Positions 27,598-38,080 of a stretch of 64,000 bases of DNA are shown in pieces (position 1 is the stretch's first letter; each line of letters opens with the position of its first letter). The stretch is taken from assembly GCA_963169105.1 (NCBI GenBank), contig OY720634.1:151225584-151289583 (forward strand), in the 5' to 3' direction. This DNA comes from Ceriagrion tenellum. Taxonomy: Eukaryota > Arthropoda > Insecta > Odonata > Coenagrionidae. Under the pieces are notes generated by a model. It did no database searches, was not told the DNA's origin, and saw nothing but the letters and a program-made list of their open reading frames with translations. Position numbers and translations under genes: made by a program.

Positions 27598-27910
27598 ATC
27601 ATGTCTCTGCTTATTTCATCTAGCATTTATCTCCAATCCCATCCTCTCCCGCAATCCTTAATTGTCCACCCATCTGTGAAGTCGTCTTCAATACTCGTCT
27701 TTCAAAGCGCCCGCCATCCATCTTTTCTTCCCTCTCTGATTTTACTCCACCATTTTATTTCATCTCCAGCCATATCGAACACTTGCTCGCTCGTCTTCCC
27801 CGCAACTCAGTTCACCCTGCACCATCTTCTCCAAACACAAATCTTAAATGCATCCAATATACTCGCATCCTCTTCCTGCGATGACGAAGTTTCCCAGTCA
27901 TACAGTTAGA
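27598..27910 (-). mobile_element. Decayed LINE 3' coding end
   Basis: On the minus strand, combining frames gives a tail typical of the LINE family in this window: a DAF-WRR-like block, then TSEQVFDMAGDEIK, then EGRKDGWRALKDEY, then a LDEI-like end. The order fits the region between the reverse-transcriptase domain and the stop codon. Several frameshifts and stops show that it is dead. No RT core is attached, so it is a fragment. Confidence 0.6.
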
Positions 27911-29890
27911 GTCATAATCTTTAGTACATTTTTCAGATATCCTTTATTAATAAGCATTACGTCTGTATTGCTTATTCGTGAATTTTCCACCAAACACTCA
28001 TTTCAAATTAAAAATAATCGATAGAGGAAATATTAAACAGTGTAATTTGGGCAGATAATTTTTTTAAAGACAAACGTAATTCTTTACCGGAAAGGTACGT
28101 TCTTGAGCATCCTCTTAAAAAGCATGAATAATTTATCTCTTGTGGCGCCTTCACCGTCCAGAATGTCAGCAACTCTCAGTCACATATTACACACTTGTTT
28201 GAGAATGCCAATCTATACCAGTAACTCTAAATTCGAGATTTATTTAATTTAAAAAATGCCATTTTAACAAGGGCGCTAGGCAGCTATATGCAGCCTCCTT
28301 CACAGACAGCCTCCTTTGAAGCCTGGGGGTCGCTCTGGAGACACTTTTCCTCGTCCAGAGCGTCCGTTGCATACGATCTCTAAGCTTGCGACCGAACCTT
28401 TAACTGTGAGGAAAGACCCAGAGTTTTTCATCAGCATTTGCCATTCCCCATCCTCACCCTTTTCGTCCGCTCGACCTCGAGAGGTCACGAGTTCATCTTT
28501 GAAAGCAAACATCCATGTCATACGCAGAGACTCCAGAAACTTCTGTATGTCACTAGGAATCAACGGAGATCCCAAAGCCCAGCTAACTTTTCGGATCGAT
28601 GAAGCTGAACAAATTTAGCCTTCGGCAATGCCCGTGGGGCGATCGTAAAGGAATTCATATTTTCGCGACGAAGAGAAATTTAGAGGAAATGATAACAGAA
28701 AAATTTTCCTTCGACACCGAAGGCTCGAGGCGGTCAACTCCGAGTGGACTTTATTGCTTTTTCGAAAAGCAAAGCTCAACCGGCAACACTGCATGCGATT
28801 AAAGGAAAAATACTGGGGGTAACACTCCATGCGATAGTCATTGCGCGAAATATTACCAGGCCTTCTTCCTTGAATCTCAAGTTCCAAAGTTACTTCGCCT
28901 ACCACAATGCTAAGCGCCCTGACGTGTGGCATCGGTACGCCGCGGAAGGCTAGTGGAGAAATAAATATTGCACGATCAACCATCGGTTTCAATGCACCTA
29001 CACATTACACCCAGCGAGCCACGACAGGGCGTCTGGCAGGGGGAGATAGGACAATAGCCATGGTGACGGGAGGGAATAGGAAAGAGAAACAGGGAGAAGA
29101 CGAAGAGCGATCCGAGTATGTTAACAGTGTGTCGCATCGGCTCTCTTTGTTTTGTTGTAGTGCGCGTATATGTAGTAATGGTGCGTGGAAAGAAGTAATT
29201 TATTTCCATAACGATAAAAGTACACACACCTCCCTTAATTTGTCGTACATTTGAGTTCAAGAAATGCTGAGCAGGGTCAAAATAATATCCTCGGTTCACC
29301 CTGTAACGAGCGTGATCTAAAATTTTCAGAGACTTGGATTAGCGCGCAGTCTCCGAGAGTCCATCGGAAAGTCATATTAAAACCACGGATAAAAGTAAGA
29401 GTAAAGCGTAGCTTGTTACAAAATTACTCCTTAGCCATACATTCTGCCACTCAAAAAAGAGAAAATAGTTAAAATGCACTTCGCAGGAGGAGGAAAGGGG
29501 GTCGGCGGGTTGCATACAGAAACGGCACACAAGGTCGGCTAGGAAAGGCATAGCAAGTTGCGGAAGGCGTTAGCGGGAGGAGGAACGTTTCGCGAGGAAG
29601 AGAATCGGCGCTTTAGCAGCACACGAACGAGGGCAGGGAAAGTGAAGACTGCAGCAGATGGAAAGGTTATTAGGTTACGCTATTAAGAAATGTTTCCTTT
29701 TTCCCTCAAGTCCACTTTTTTTATGGAAACATATCACTCTAAGGCGACCAAGGCCAACACTCAAGTGCTAGACTAGCGCGAGAAAGAGGGCGACGATGCG
29801 GAGGGGACAGTTAAGGAAAAGAAATCACTCACAGATAGCAATATCTGTTCAGACGATTGATTACATATATTGAATACAAAGATTTACGAT
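27911..29890. other. No recognised gene
   Basis: Several overlapping ORFs of 90-125 codons occur on both strands (28300-29300). None has a domain I know and their overlap suggests chance. A GC- and purine-richer stretch lies at about 29480-29650. Confidence 0.35.
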
Positions 29891-29892
29891 TA

Positions 29893-30060
29893 CAGACAGA
29901 GCCGCGGGCAGCTTGGTGACGCGCCGCCGGATGAGCAACCCGAAGCTTGGTGGATCGAATCCCACCTCAGGAATTGACGCTGGATTTTGTTCTGGTCATT
30001 GATTAGTCGGTGCAGCATAAGGAGCGCCTCGATCTCGAGTATTCTCGAAAGATTAAATCA
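29893..30060 (+). mobile_element. tRNA-headed SINE (probable)
   Basis: The plus strand carries an A-box-like GGCAGCTTGGTGACGCG (from 29908) and a B-box-like GGATCGAATCC (about 29953-29963) with suitable spacing, inside a tRNA-like segment ending CCCACCTCAGG. This is the internal pol III promoter layout of tRNA-derived SINEs. The body continues with non-tRNA sequence, and its 3' end and target duplication are not clear. The B box has one change from consensus, so a decayed copy is likely. Confidence 0.5.
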
Positions 30061-31880
30061 GGTGAAGTAGAAGAGGCGAGCTAGACGACAGACGGTCTGC
30101 ATTGAAAGATCGGATTCGAATTCACTCTTCACCTTCGCGATATCTTCTATCCGAGCGTCGACATCGATTGAAGAGGCACGCAAGCGTGCGCGCTAACCCT
30201 GTGGCTTGCGGGGTCAGGACAATTTCATCTTAGTGACGTCGGACACGCTTAGATTCGTGCCTTCGCCTGCGCTGGAGCCCGGTTACTTCGGGGAATATCC
30301 TAGTCAACTACACGATCAGGATTTGCTGAGGAGTTGTAGAGGTGATTCAGGTTGGAACTACCATTTTAATGAGCAGCATTTGATTGCCAACGGAAAGGTA
30401 AGGAAGCCCACTTTTCGTTTCGCTGCTACGCATGAGGCGTACACATTGAGTTTGGTGAAGTTCATTGCTTTCGGTAATCCGTATTAAGCTGCACGAATAC
30501 ACCCGGGGTGGACACAAAATATTTTAGCTATAAGGAAGACTTGGGCGCTATGGGCTCCATCCGCTGACTCACCCCACCTGAGGTCACGAGCTTCGGAGTC
30601 ACCGTGAAGAAAACTTTCTTCCCAGAGGACGTATCCTTCATTCGCGATCAACGGAGCGGCCTTAAAAAAAGAAACGACTGAATAGCGACGGCTAATCAAC
30701 AATGACCACGACCACCCCAAACCCATGGTCTGTTCATATTCCGTCCACTTTAACGCACGAAAAAACATTCTATAGAGTTCATTAATGCTTCAGCTTCGCA
30801 TTACAAATGATAATGAAAATTCATGATTACAGAAAAATATTAAGTCCGTTTTACAGACTTTCGATCAGCTTTAAAGCTAGGATTGACGTCATTAGGACCA
30901 GGCACACACCAACGTATTAAAATGCGAAAAGTTAGAATTATATTTTCAGGGCAATTCTGTTCACCCCAGTTTCTACACTTCAAAAGACTCTGTGGAAGTC
31001 GGCGGACAGCGGCGAATTTTCACGCAGCGTCAGTGCGCGCCCTAAAAGGCACGCAAGGGCTTCGAAATCCTTTTCCCCACATTTGCACAAAGCGAGCAAC
31101 GAGGTTTGGATTCAGAGCACGCGGGAGGGCTCAAGTGGGCCGCTGCCGATGTCGCTGCTCAAGTCACTCCACCCGTCCACCGCGCGTTGTGAACTACAGC
31201 TGGTAGTCCGCGGAGAACGAGTCGCGAGGATTGACAGTTCGCACGCCACGCCCTCACTCGACCCGAAATAGTAGGCAAAGGGCAACAGTGCAACGAACAT
31301 ATTACGCTTCACAATATAAAGGGGCGAAAATTAGTGACTTTATTATAAACAGCGCGAAGTACCGCGTAAATAATGTTGGCTTTGACATAAAATTAGTTTT
31401 TTTGGGAAACTGAGATACAATTCCGACGTTTGGAGAGATTTTACCCGAAATACTAAAGCAGTGAACATGATAAACATGTGTAACACACGATAAATGAACC
31501 CAAAAAGTACGGAAAAAAATGCCACTAACTCTTTAGGAAACCAACACCGTATGAAGGACAAGAGATAATAAGACAAGAAACAAAACATAAAAGCAATCAA
31601 TACTATTTAGCAAAGCTAGGACGAACAGTTAGGAGCCAATGTGACAAAACGAAAACATTATTTTGCCGAAAATCATTAGATAAAACAATTGCGGACGCAT
31701 ACTCCCGACATTAGCTGCGCTTTTTCGAGGGGATCCACGAAGGGTCGAGTGTGACATGAGGACATAGCCCAAAATAAATCCACGGTGCGACAAATGAGGA
31801 GCTGTCCCACAACTCGGCTAAGAGGGAGTGACACCTTGACGTCAACTGCTCACCTCTAAGCGAGTTCCTCACACTAGAGG
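30061..31880. other. No firm gene; one weak exon-like ORF, GC-rich patch
   Basis: A plus open frame at 30206-30487 (93 codons) contains AACGGAAAGGTAAGG near 30390-30404, a good splice-donor match. It lacks a pyrimidine-rich acceptor upstream and any domain I know. A GC-richer patch at about 31010-31270 holds overlapping ORFs on both strands. I do not call a gene. Confidence 0.3.
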
Positions 31881-31885
31881 AGGGT

Positions 31886-32056
31886 CGTTCGCGAACGAAC
31901 GGGTCCATGGATTGTACGGAAGGACTGAGGACTGACTTCTACGGAACGACCGGTCATTTCGTTCCTTTCATTATTTTCGGTCCATGGTTCCTTTCGGTCC
32001 CTCGTTCCTTTCGGTCCATCGTTCTTTTCGTTCCATCGTTCCTTTCGGTCCTCGGA
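31886..32056. repeat. 17-bp minisatellite beside a palindrome
   Basis: A perfect 12-bp palindrome CGTTCGCGAACG (31886-31897) is followed by tandem 17-bp units, the clearest being CGGTCCATGGTTCCTTT at 31978 and its variants at 31995, 32012 and 32029. There is a partial unit at 32046 and an imperfect one at 31951. GTTCGCGAAC-type ends occur in some hAT-like MITEs, so this may be the internal repeat of such an element, but I found no right-hand terminus. Confidence 0.75.
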
Positions 32057-32169
32057 CGGAAAAGATAAGTTCACGTCTTTTTCCTCTACGTTCGAGAAAA
32101 TTAACGTAAAAAATATCAATATATATGTCCGAAACATGTGCAAGTGTGAGCACAAGAGCACAATTTTTA

Positions 32170-32640
32170 GCACTAGAGCAAAATTTTACAAATGTTAAAT
32201 ATAAAAATTTTGCGACCTATTTGCATGCAAACGCTTATTTGAAGTAATGCTCAGGAATTAACAAAAGCTTTGTAAGTTTTATGTAAAATATTTATTGGAC
32301 AGTCCAATAAACATTTTCCGTGAAACTCACAAGGATCTTGACAATTCCTGAACAAATTGGAAAAGTTTTACAAAGTTAAAGCTAAAACTAATGAACTTAT
32401 TTTAGTTCCCAATACTAAAGAAAACTAGTCCATATTTCATAGAGCAATACTATTATACAAGCATAACGCCTAAAGTTCTCCAGAAATCCGTTGGTTCAAT
32501 CGTTTTTGACTTTCAAAAACAATGTCATTATTTTGATAAAAAGAAATGCGCTGGTAACTGCACTATAACTACTGGTGAACGAAAGGTAGGTAGCGACTAG
32601 TTTATTTAGCGTCATTCTCTTCGTTGACTTTTGTATATCG
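32170..32640. other. AT-rich stretch without recognised features
   Basis: Nothing recognisable beyond the flanking minisatellite and SINE. Confidence 0.4.
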
Positions 32641-32649
32641 ACGAGATAT

Positions 32650-33020
32650 CGTGCCATCATGTCGTGACTTTAGTGCCTCCCGCCCAGTGGCCCTTGCGGC
32701 AGATTTGGCTGGACAGACGGATTGGATACTTGGGGGGGCGACCGACGGCTAAGGTCATTTGCGCCATAGGGGATAGGTAACGGAGGAAGGGTGGATAGAA
32801 ACCTGGCGTCGGCATTAGCCTGCTGTTAACGAAAGGCGCCAAGGGGACCACGATTCAACGTCTCACCCGACAGACGGAGTACTGTACTTGAAGTGCCCTC
32901 CACAAGATACTCAAGTAGGTATCGGGTCTCCTCTGAAAAACATCCTCCTCTGCAGGGATTTGAACCCTGGCCACCCGTGTGGTAGGCGAGTTCTCTAGCC
33001 ACCACACCAACCCGATCCCC
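32650..33020 (-). mobile_element. tRNA-derived SINE
   Basis: Read on the minus strand from about 33020, the head starts GGGATCGGGTTGGTGTGGTG. It has an A box TGGTGTGGTGGC (33009-32998) and a perfect B box GGTTCAAATCC (32966-32956), then TGCAGAGGAGG. The body continues through CCTTGGCGCCTTTCGTTAAC and AGGCTAATGCCGACGCC, a pattern I recall from arthropod SINEs. The tRNA-like part lacks convincing acceptor pairing, so it is a SINE head and not a tRNA gene. The 3' limit is estimated and no target duplication was fixed. Minus ORFs across it are incidental. Confidence 0.8.
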
Positions 33021-33039
33021 TGGCTGGACAAACCTTTTC

Positions 33040-34420
33040 AATTAAAATGTATTCGTTGAAAATAGACCAAGCTTTTACAGATTAAAAAAACGTCTTTTAA
33101 CAACATTGAAACACGTTCTTCGACAATAATTTAGCTAGGTGAAGCAGGAGGAGAAGGGGTCAGGTGGAAGGGAGAACCCCAAAAATTCATCTGTGAATGC
33201 CACCCGACTTATGTGCAATACCTTGTTATGCTTATAGTGGCGCCCGTCTACTTGCTTCATTCGGCCACACTCGCAGCAGAGGCCTATTTCATCAGTTTAA
33301 AAATGTTATACACGCCTTGCCAGAGTCAAATAATTCATGTCTTAAATATCAAGTATTATTGTAATTTTTTGGATTCCATATTGAAACGCTGTTCCACATC
33401 ATTTGAGGAATATTTATAATAAGTTTGTGAGCGAAATTTATTTTTGACTTGAAGTTCTCTGGCGAATGTGTACTGTTCGTGTACGGTTTCATCGTTTCGC
33501 CAACAGATGTTGAGCATTGCTAGAAAGTTATCTGGCTGCATTTTAACATGCTAAAGTAACGTTGAGTAATAATTTTGGGGCCAGTTAGCGTGAATTTTTT
33601 ATGGTTCTGACCAAGAAAATATTTCAATTCTGCATTGTCGCCAAAATGAGTTTATTGTGCCATAAAAACGAGAATTATACATGAAGGCACAGTCCATGAC
33701 CTCTTGACCTCACCGTTCAACACCTTATGGAGTTAAAGCACGAGTGCAAGGATCAGTGGAGTTTGCAGATGGGATTGTGATGATGCTTCCTCATACATGA
33801 AAACGCAAGGCCGTCTGTTACACTGGATTGTATAACATATTGTGGGGTAGGATTTATCAACAGGAAACATAAAAAACTTGTCCAAAGTAAAGATTGTTCA
33901 AAGTATTTACATTCCTGAAAGCGAAAAAGTGACGCAATGCTTGTATTTATAAAGTCCAGGGGTTCTCTGAAACAACCGCATAATAACATTTATAGTAAGT
34001 TGAGTGAAGTGGAGCGCACAGTAATGAAAAATAAAATGTTTCAAGATAACTATTCAACGAATAATGGCCTAATGTATGGGATGATGTCCGTTTCACATTA
34101 ACCAGTAACATGCACAGAATAGATATGATGAACTTAAAAGCAGGTGACCTTAATAATCGTGTCCAGAAATATTGGAATATCATACCAGATGCTTGTCATT
34201 AGCAGGGGCAGATGCTCAAAAAGCATTTTTTTCTGCTCGAATTCCCATGAAAATAATCCAAAATATGATGGAGCTTGAACTATTCAAACTATAAGTACGT
34301 ATACGACTATAAAATGTATACAACCAAAAACTAATGTTTTTGCATTCTTAAGTTTATCAGTGAGTTTTCCGCCAAGGTGAGCTTCACTAGAGAATATATA
34401 ATATTCCTGCACAGTTTCTG
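33040..34420. other. AT-rich stretch without recognised features
   Basis: ORFs are at most 78 codons and have no domain I recognise. No repeats of note. Confidence 0.4.
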
Positions 34421-34907
34421 CAGAGTATAGGGAAGAACGTAAGAGGAAAGGTTTTTGCGCTGATTCGTAGGATTTATGAGTACATAGAGTGGCCGGAGGA
34501 CTTCACGAAGACAACTCTAATTCCGATTGCGGAGAGGAATAAGGATAAAACTTACGAAAACCATAGGACTATGGACATAGTATCCCACTCAGCCGAAGTA
34601 ATCATTAGAGTAATAAATAGGAGGCTGGAGACCAAGGCTAACGAATATGTACGTTGGAGACGACCTGTTCGGTTTTAGAAGAAGGACGGGAAGGCGGGAC
34701 GCTATTGGAGTGATGTAGACGCAAATAGAGAGAAACCTAGAAGATGGGTAGGACGTTTTTGCTTGCTTTATAGATTTCGAGAAGGCGTTTGATAGGGTAG
34801 ACCGGGTGAAATAAATGGAAGTGCTGAAGAAATCCGGGATCAATTAGAGGGACAGAGGTCTTATTAGGAAACTGAATATTAACCAGACGGCGCAGGTTAG
34901 TGTAGCC

Positions 34908-35786
34908 CGAGGGGTATACAACTCTGAGAAATGGTCGCGAAATGGACAGAAATGGCTAGAAATGGACTGAAATGGATAGCAATGGACAGAAATGAATAAA
35001 AATGGAGATAAATGGACAGAAATGGTTAGAAATGGACAGAAATGGACAGAAATCGATAGAAATTGACAGAAATTGAAAGAAATGGACAAAAATGGTTAGA
35101 AATAGAAATGGGCATTAATGGATAGAAATTGTTAGAAATGGACAGAAACTGTTAGAAAAGGACAGAAATGGATAGAAATGGACAGAAATGATAGAAATGG
35201 ACAGAAATATGGATAATAATGGACAGAAATGGACAGAAATGGATAGAAATGGTCGGAAATGGACAGAAATGAATAGAAATGGACAGAAATGGACATAAAT
35301 GATAGAAATGGACAGAAATATGGATAATAATGGACAGAAATGGATAGAAATGGACAGAAATGATAGAAATGGACAGAAATATGGATAATAATGGACAGAA
35401 ATGGACAGAAATGGATAGAAATGGACAGAAATGGACATAAATGATAGAAATGGACAGAAATATGGATAATAATGGACAGAAATGGATAGAAATTGACATA
35501 AATGATAGAAATGGACAGAAATATGGATAATAATGGACAGGAATTGACAGAAATGGATAGAAATGGTCGGAAATGGACAGAAATGGATAGAAATGGATAG
35601 AAATGGGCAGAAATTGACATAAATGATAGAAATGGACAAAAATATGGATAATAATGGACAGAAATTGACAGAAATCGATAGAAATGGTCGGAAATGGACA
35701 GAAATGGATAGAAACGGTTAGAAATTGATAAAAAGGTTGAAATGGAAATGCGGTGTGCACTTGTTATTGAAGTTGCGTACCCCTCG
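34908..35786. mobile_element. Non-autonomous TIR transposon (879 bp) filled by a minisatellite
   Basis: The left terminus CGAGGGGTATACAACT and the reverse complement of the right terminus, CGAGGGGTACGCAACT, match at 14 of 16 positions. Both sides are flanked by the same 8 bp, GTGTAGCC (34900-34907 and 35787-35794). Removing the element and one copy of the duplication joins the two halves of the LINE reverse transcriptase in frame (…QVSVA then DEKLGWAKTG…), which independently confirms the insertion. Eight-base duplications are typical of hAT and P superfamily elements. No transposase is encoded. Almost the whole interior is a 10-bp tandem repeat. Confidence 0.92.
34925..35745. repeat. 10-bp minisatellite, about 80 units
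   Basis: The consensus unit on the plus strand is ATGGACAGAA, with common variants ATGGATAGAA, ATGAATAGAA, ATTGACAGAA and ATGGTCGGAA and occasional 9-bp units. A longer block beginning ATAGAAATGGACAGAAATAT and continuing GGATAATAATGG recurs at 35191, 35302, 35363, 35444, 35505 and 35626, so a higher-order pattern exists. Minus-strand ORFs of 174, 162 and 202 codons in all three frames (35115-35760) are side effects of a unit length not divisible by three and are not genes. Confidence 0.95.
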
Positions 35787-36689
35787 GTGTAGCCGATGAA
35801 AAATTGGGATGGGCTAAGACAGGACGAGAAGTGAGGCAGGGATGCCCACTATCGCCGCTACTTTGTATATTTTATAAAGAAGAAATTGTAAGGGAGGAGT
35901 GAGAGAAGATGTAAAGAGAAATAAAGGTCGGAGGGCATCTGGTTATATCATGGAGATTTGCAGATGATCATGCAAATGTTTCTCTGCCAGCCAAAAGGCT
36001 ACTGTAAATTACGATACGTTAGAGGTACAGCGCCAAAGGTGTGGGATGAAGATAAACTATTAGAAGACAAGACACACTATAGAAGTAAGAATGAGGGGCT
36101 GAATATTAGAGTGGGAGGGCACAAAATAGCAAAAGTCGAGCGGTTTACGTATCTTGGTAGAATTTCGGAGGAGAATGATTTTAGAGTTGAGGATATAAGA
36201 TGTAGAATTGCCCTGGCTAAATAAGAATTTTAAGGTTAAAGGGAATTTGAAGTGTACGAGAAGAGACGTAAAGAAAAGACAGGTGAAAACTCAAATGAGG
36301 AGCGTGAAACTGTATAGGTTGGAAACTTAGTCAATGCGGAAGGAGAACGTATGTAGAGTTTGGAGGATGGAAAGGGTGGGCTAGGTTGCGAAAATGACGA
36401 ACGAGGAGGTATTCGATAGGGTTGGAGGGGAGAGGAAGCCAGTCGCGGAGGTTCGGAGAGGGTAGACAAGATGGATGGAGGGCGTTTTGAAAAGAGAGGT
36501 GATGCTGAAGACAGCAATATGGGGAGAACACTGGGGAACCGTTGAAGAAGATAACAATATTGGACAAAATAAGGAGAGGGAGGCGATACTAATAGGAATT
36601 CTGGAAATTTAAGAGGTATCTAATGGCGGGGCATCAATAGGGGGAAATTGGAACAAAGAGCCAGAATTCAGTACGTTAGGATAAGAACT

Positions 36690-37166
36690 GTCAAAAAACC
36701 AACCGATCAGCTGGTAAAATACTCGATGAATAAATGACTTGTCTTGTTATATGTACGTATAACCATCAACTTATGGCTGTATGACGTCGCTACAATGCTA
36801 AAATATTTTGTTGATATACACATTAAAGAACTGTGAAGACTAAAAATGGGCTCTATCGGACATATGCTAAGCTTAGATAGGATATTTTCCTTTAAGTACG
36901 AGGTTCTAAAATTCATTAAATTAAATAATCAGTTTGAGTATCTTAATTTATCTATCAGGCATAGGTACAACATACAAACCTCCATTGTATGGCTTGAAAA
37001 GGTGCTACCCGCATATTTGGCGTAACGAAAGTTTGACTTGAGCTACAATATACGTCATTCGAATTTGCCGCTAAGGTTCAGGACTTTAAATACCATAAAC
37101 TTGGGTGAAATGGCCGGGACAATTTTTGACGAGTTTAGATCTCCTGTACTCACGTTTTTTATTTAA
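36690..37166. other. AT-rich stretch between LINE and Penelope-like element
   Basis: No recognisable coding remnant. The largest ORF is 69 codons on the minus strand and has no known domain. Confidence 0.4.
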
Positions 37167-37190
37167 TAAAATTTTGACTGAGGAAACTTA

Positions 37191-37264
37191 ATTTGTGTGC
37201 GTGGCTTAAAGATGGTGCTTATATGATGCCTTCGTAATATTCTGGATATTTTGTCCGTGATTCC
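37191..37264 (-). repeat. Inverted-repeat arm shared within the Penelope-like element (left)
   Basis: Reverse complement of 37509-37582 with 72 of 74 identical bases. It lies at the outer end of the inverted 5' segment, as expected if the segment was copied from the same RNA starting at an internal site. Confidence 0.95.
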
Positions 37265-37500
37265 GCTTTTTTCCGCTCCTCGGTCTTTTGTTCGTCAAGT
37301 TGTCTCGATTCTCGTCGTCTTAATTTGCGGGAGATGGTCATCCTGATTTCTCTTCTTCCATATCCATTATTCATTAGAATTACCGTCAATTTGTTTAACT
37401 CTTCGTCCCTATGGTCTTCGTCAGTGAGAGTGATGAATCGGTGGATCATTGAGGTCATCACTCCTTTGATTTGTGCTGGATGGTGGTGCCTTCCTGCCAT
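37219..37500 (-). pseudogene. Penelope-like polyprotein fragment upstream of the endonuclease domain (inverted)
   Basis: The minus-strand frame reads HHHPAQIKGVMTSMIHR early on and then EELNKLTVILMNNGY followed by a basic linker. This order matches the stretch between the reverse transcriptase and the GIY-YIG domain in Penelope-like elements (family knowledge). It then runs out of frame across the shared 74-bp arm, where the same DNA in another frame would give DKISRILRRH. It is therefore the 5' continuation of the plus-strand ORF, present in inverted orientation, with a small deletion or frameshift before the arm. The start Met comes from the junction sequence and is not native. Confidence 0.7.
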
Positions 37501-37943
37501 ATATCAGAGGAATCACGGAAAAAATATCCAGAATATTACGAAGGCATCAAATAAGCACCATCTTTAAGCCACGCACACAAATAAGGGATATTATCAGAAA
37601 TGTGAAAGCAAAAGTTAAAAAGGAAACAGAGGGAATATGCCAAATGAACTGCAGCACATGTGACCAAGTGTACGTCGGTGAAACTGATCGGACAATAAAG
37701 ACAAGAGTCAAGGAGCACAGTGCGGCAATTCGACTGGGTTACGCCGATAAATCAGCAGTTGCAGAACACGCCGCCCTAGGGCACGCCATTGACATCACGA
37801 ACCCAAAAATTCTCGCCAGAGAAAAACATTTCAAGACGAGAATCTTCCGTGAGGCATTAGACATTAAAAAGCATGACAATAATTTCAATAGAGACCGGGG
37901 ACAAAAAACAAGTGAATCATGGCTTCCAGCAATTTATAGATAG
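37473..37943 (+). CDS. GIY-YIG endonuclease domain of a Penelope-like element (partial ORF)
   Basis: The open frame gives 156 residues. From residue 7, FLPYIRGITEKISRILRRH and FKPRTQIRDI match the linker before the endonuclease in Penelope-like elements. The GIY-YIG core follows: GIC at 54-56, a C-x2-C pair at 60 and 63, VYVGETDRTIKTRVKEH at 66-82, then AVAEHAALGHAID (95-107). The C-terminus has the family-typical NNFNRDRG (136-143) and SWLPAIY (149-155). This nuclease nicks target DNA for retroelement insertion. The frame is open to its natural stop but the reverse transcriptase is absent, so it is a truncated copy. The Met at residue 1 lies in the inversion junction and is not the original start. 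Confidence 0.85.
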   Translation: MLDGGAFLPYIRGITEKISRILRRHQISTIFKPRTQIRDIIRNVKAKVKKETEGICQMNCSTCDQVYVGETDRTIKTRVKEHSAAIRLGYADKSAVAEHAALGHAIDITNPKILAREKHFKTRIFREALDIKKHDNNFNRDRGQKTSESWLPAIYR

Positions 37944-38049
37944 AAGAGCGACGTCCAGAAGACTCTCCGCCAACACCCACCCCTCCCCCTCTTGCACCAC
38001 CGTGATGATATAAATTGATGCAAAATAAAGGCAATTAGGTAATTCAGCC

Positions 38050-38080
38050 CTGATGAGGTCTCCGGCAAAGGAGAAGAAAC
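38050..38080 (+). ncRNA. Hammerhead-ribozyme-like motif in Penelope-like 3' region
   Basis: The conserved core halves CTGATGAG (38050-38057) and GAAAC (38076-38080) flank a stem-II hairpin TCTCC (38059-38063)/GGAGA (38070-38074) with loop GGCAAA. Penelope-like elements are known to carry hammerhead motifs. The base pair usually closing stem II next to GAAA appears replaced by a G-A mismatch. I could not assign stems I and III or the cleavage site with confidence. This may be a degenerate, inactive motif. Confidence 0.55.

Larger units (their letters stand above)
34430..36680 (+). mobile_element. 5'-truncated, decayed LINE reverse transcriptase, split by a later insertion
   Basis: This encodes the RT and C-terminal parts of a non-LTR retrotransposon, an enzyme that copies its RNA at a nicked target. 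Blocks in order: GKVFALIRRIYEYIEWPEDF, KTTLIPIAERNKDKTYENHR, VIIRVINRRLE, then after a frameshift a GFRRRTGRRDAIGV block. Next come FIDFEKAFDRVDR (about 34767-34805) and QVSVA, where the 879-bp insertion sits. Beyond it follow GREVRQGCPLSPLL (about 35830), an intact FADD catalytic box (35957-35968) and VERFTYLGRISEEN-VEDIRCRIALAK (about 36140-36222). The tail ends in a TNEEVFDRVGG block. Numerous stops and shifts make it inactive. The endonuclease domain is missing, as usual for 5' truncation. Clade assignment needs a tree. Confidence 0.85.

Noticed and set aside
32940..33020. Functional tRNA gene on the minus strand
   Set aside because: A and B boxes are good, but the acceptor stem does not close convincingly and the sequence continues into a SINE body.
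35115..35760. Minus-strand ORFs of 162-202 codons as repeat-protein genes
   Set aside because: They are produced by the 10-bp minisatellite reading open in all three frames, lie inside a transposon, and show no unique start or domain.
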